NCBI GenBank assembly: GCA_004376305.1
Contig: SOKD01000005.1
Location: 1 to 8,699 of the forward strand
Length of the DNA: 8,699 nucleotides
Reading direction: 5' to 3'
Origin: Candidatus Cloacimonadota bacterium
GTDB lineage: Bacteria; Hydrothermota; E44-bin80
How positions within the stretch are numbered: position 1 is the first letter of the stretch; each line of letters begins with the position of its first letter. Positions 6,380-8,699 of this stretch are shown here, piece by piece. The notes beneath the pieces are model-generated. The model was not told where the DNA came from and did no database searches. It saw nothing but the letters and a program-made list of their open reading frames with translations. Position numbers and translations under genes: made by a program.

Positions 6380-8699
6380 CTATTTCTGCGTGCATTCAAT
6401 CTCTCTCAGTAAAGAATTGACCTTTGATGACAGAAGTTTTGCATCGTGTCTGGTGAGCATCTCTTTCGCCAGCAACAGAAGCTGCTTTGCATCACCGGTT
6501 TCCTTTTTCCTTACATTAAGGACCGCTTTGTAATACAGCACTGTCACCATGCAAAATACATCTCCAGTGAGCTCACAAATCATCATTGCTCTTTCAAAGT
6601 ATCTCATTGCTTCTTCAAATTCTTCCTGATGTATCAGGAGCCTTCCACCAAATATCTCAACCCGTTTTTCCAGATTTCTATCGACGATCTTACTCACATT
6701 TTCCACGATGTATTCGTACTGTTGCTTCGATTCGGTAATATCTCCATTCTCAAAAGCAACTTGTGACCGCAGGAGCGCAATATTAATAATGCAATCATCT
6801 GATTTGTAAATTGTGTTTAATTTTTCCGCTTCCATTAACAGTTCAAGAACTCCTTTTCCCTTACCTTCTTCAAGCAAAATTTGTGCAAGATTGGTAATCC
6901 CTGCTATTTCTCCGCTCACGAACTTTATGCTTTGTGCAATTTCCTTTCCCTTAAACGTGTTGTAGAATGACTTTTCAAAATCTTTATGCAGGTAGTAGAC
7001 TCCGCCAATATTCAAGTAGGTTACAGCAAGTGAAGGCTGCACTTCCATGAGGAGCCAAATCCTCAAGGCTTCCTGAAACATGGAAAGACCTTTGGCGAGC
7101 TCTCCTTCACGAACATATAGATTGCCAATATTATTGAATATTACTGCTACACCATCTTCATCACCGATCCGTCTTTTTATGCGTAGACTGCTCATAAAGT
7201 GTCCACGTGCCTTCTCTGTATCATGTGGCATAAAAAGCACCCCCAGATTGTTATGAACTTTCCCTGTCAAGAAAAGATCACCAACCTTCTGGGCGAATTC
7301 AAGCGACAATTTGAAAAACTTTTCTGCATCCCATTTCCTTCCCTGCTCAAGGAAGATCTGCCCTATACTTTTGTGGGCAATTGCAATCCTCCGCTGATCA
7401 AAACATTTCCGCGCAAAATGAAGACTTCTGTTATAGTTCTTCAGTGCTTCTTCCAAGTTCCCACCAAAGAAATATGTATTCCCAATCGTGTTGAAGACAT
7501 CAGCTTTCTCAGCTATGTCCCCTTCCCCAAATCCCTGTAGGGCACTCCGGGCAAGTCCAAACGCCCTGGCATATTCACCCCGCTTAAGATATACAACAGC
7601 TTCATCGCTCAAGAGAGTTGCTCTCCTGTCGGTATCAATCTCGGGAAGCAATTTTTTTGCCTTCTGGAAATATTCAATTGCAGTGTCAAATCCCCCTCTC
7701 TTTGTATAGATCTTTCCGATTTCATGAAAAACCTTCATCCTCATTCCCGAACCAACACCACTTAATTTGAGAGAATCAAGAAAAATCTTTTGTGCTTTGT
7801 TTAATTTTCCGGTATTTGTATATAAGCAACCAAGCTCATAATAGATATCGAAAAGGGATCTGTCTGATATCTTCAATATCTGTGCCAGTTCCAGAGCCTC
7901 CAGGTAAAGTTCAATAGCCTTCTGATAGGCAACTGTTTCCACCGCTTTTCGGGCACCAGAAAGGTAATATGAAAGGGCCTTTTCATACGTAGTGGCACGT
8001 TTATAGTGAAATGCAAGTTTCTCTAAATTTTCATCTCTGCCTTCAGTTAGCAGAGCAAGCATATCAGCAACTTTTTCGTGGATGTTTTTCTTCCTTTCAA
8101 GAGGGAGTGAATCATACAAAACCCTTTGCAATATACGGTACGAAAACTGGTACTCTCCTTTCATCTCTGAATCTGAAACAATAATGCCTTTTTTCGCTCC
8201 TTCATTAAGTAAATCGAGAAGTTTTTCTTCATGCTCTCCGGTAATACACATAAGCTGTTGCAGAGAAAACAACTCGCCAATAACAGAAGCAGTCATGAGC
8301 AGCTCTTTAGTATCAGAATGCACTGTTTTAATCTTATCCGCGAGTACACCAGCAATTTTCTTAGGAAGATCTACCTCATCCAGTTTAAGAAAATTCCACG
8401 AGATTCCGCTCTTATAAATGTAACCTTTCTCAATAAGAATGTGCAAAATTTCTACAATAAAGAGTGGATTTCCTTCTGTTGTTTCCTGTATAAAATCAAC
8501 AACATCCGGAGGAACTTCCCACAACCCCAGAGCAACGCTTACAAACTCTTTTAACTCTTTGGGAGAAAGCGAACCGATCTTAATCTCATCAATAAGCCTC
8601 TCCCGCAACAAATCCTGCACAACCTGCATGAGCCGGCTTTTCTCATCAGCAACATCCTCTTCCCTGAATGCTCCGGTAATGAGCATACGGCTATTTACA
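6380..8699 (-). CDS. AAA/STAND-type ATPase with long C-terminal TPR array (5' end outside window)
   Basis: The frame is open to the right edge: VNSR precedes the Met at 8686, so the start, Walker motifs and any N-terminal domain are missing. The visible 772 residues begin with RMLITGAFREED (numbering from that Met as residue 1), which matches the strand after Walker B in AAA_16-type ATPases (LLLGTYR-D/E-E). Then come LSPKELKEFVS (40-50), the family hallmark ETTEGNPLFIVEIL (68-81) and a winged-helix-like region ending in YQFSYRILQRVLYDSLPLERKKNIHEKVA (about 179-207), the usual 'FrHaLiqevlYeslp..rR..lH'. From about 222 to 755 there are roughly 12-14 TPR units, for example IFNNIGNLYVREGELAKGL and VFNTIGNTYFFGGNLEEAL. 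The protein ends in a helix with no extra output domain. Relatives carry N-terminal Ser/Thr kinase or adenylate cyclase domains and serve in signalling; which applies here cannot be seen. The gene is convergent with purQ and ends 318 bp from it. Confidence 0.88.
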   Translation of the reverse strand, partial: VNSRMLITGAFREEDVADEKSRLMQVVQDLLRERLIDEIKIGSLSPKELKEFVSVALGLWEVPPDVVDFIQETTEGNPLFIVEILHILIEKGYIYKSGISWNFLKLDEVDLPKKIAGVLADKIKTVHSDTKELLMTASVIGELFSLQQLMCITGEHEEKLLDLLNEGAKKGIIVSDSEMKGEYQFSYRILQRVLYDSLPLERKKNIHEKVADMLALLTEGRDENLEKLAFHYKRATTYEKALSYYLSGARKAVETVAYQKAIELYLEALELAQILKISDRSLFDIYYELGCLYTNTGKLNKAQKIFLDSLKLSGVGSGMRMKVFHEIGKIYTKRGGFDTAIEYFQKAKKLLPEIDTDRRATLLSDEAVVYLKRGEYARAFGLARSALQGFGEGDIAEKADVFNTIGNTYFFGGNLEEALKNYNRSLHFARKCFDQRRIAIAHKSIGQIFLEQGRKWDAEKFFKLSLEFAQKVGDLFLTGKVHNNLGVLFMPHDTEKARGHFMSSLRIKRRIGDEDGVAVIFNNIGNLYVREGELAKGLSMFQEALRIWLLMEVQPSLAVTYLNIGGVYYLHKDFEKSFYNTFKGKEIAQSIKFVSGEIAGITNLAQILLEEGKGKGVLELLMEAEKLNTIYKSDDCIINIALLRSQVAFENGDITESKQQYEYIVENVSKIVDRNLEKRVEIFGGRLLIHQEEFEEAMRYFERAMMICELTGDVFCMVTVLYYKAVLNVRKKETGDAKQLLLLAKEMLTRHDAKLLSSKVNSLLREIECTQK

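Noticed and set aside
6174..6533. 119-codon plus-strand frame starting in the intergenic gap
   Set aside because: It starts inside the repeat cluster, has no ribosome binding site and runs into the antisense of the TPR gene; its residues show no domain pattern.

Overview
The window looks like a chromosomal segment from a diderm (Gram-negative-type) bacterium of moderate-to-low GC. Two genes encode probable outer-membrane beta-barrel proteins, one ending in an aromatic residue and one with a signal peptide. The combination of an SprA-like barrel, a long PurL with a PurS-like N-terminus and an ATPase-TPR protein would suit an uncultured FCB-related or WOR-3-like lineage. That placement is inference and low confidence; there is no rRNA or other taxonomic marker here.

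Layout. Positions 1-1336 (+) hold the C-terminal 444 residues of a large SprA-like outer-membrane protein whose start lies outside the window. A hairpin followed by five T's (1349-1381) comes next, then a small two-helix membrane protein (1397-1570) with a perfect Shine-Dalgarno sequence. It resembles one SPW-repeat unit. Its stop overlaps the start (ATGA) of a secreted, beta-rich, probably outer-membrane protein (1567-2388). After 26 bp come purL (2415-5273) and purQ (5267-6061), which overlap by 7 bp. Positions 6062-6379 have no credible gene but carry a cluster of imperfect inverted repeats. The rest (6380-8699, - strand) is the C-terminal part of an AAA/STAND-type ATPase with a long TPR array, running off the right edge.

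How the genes work together. PurL and PurQ form the FGAM synthetase of de novo purine synthesis (fourth step), with the PurS function probably supplied by the N-terminal extension of PurL. The small membrane protein and the following envelope protein look translationally coupled. The spacing allows co-transcription of 1397-6061 as one unit, although the envelope and purine genes have no obvious functional link. The ATPase-TPR gene is convergent to this block and is probably a separate signalling or regulatory gene.

I found no CRISPR array, tRNA, rRNA, transposase, phage gene or defence system. The items most worth a second look are the PurS-like extension of PurL, the degenerate SPW-like mini-protein coupled to an envelope gene, and the repeat cluster between the convergent genes.
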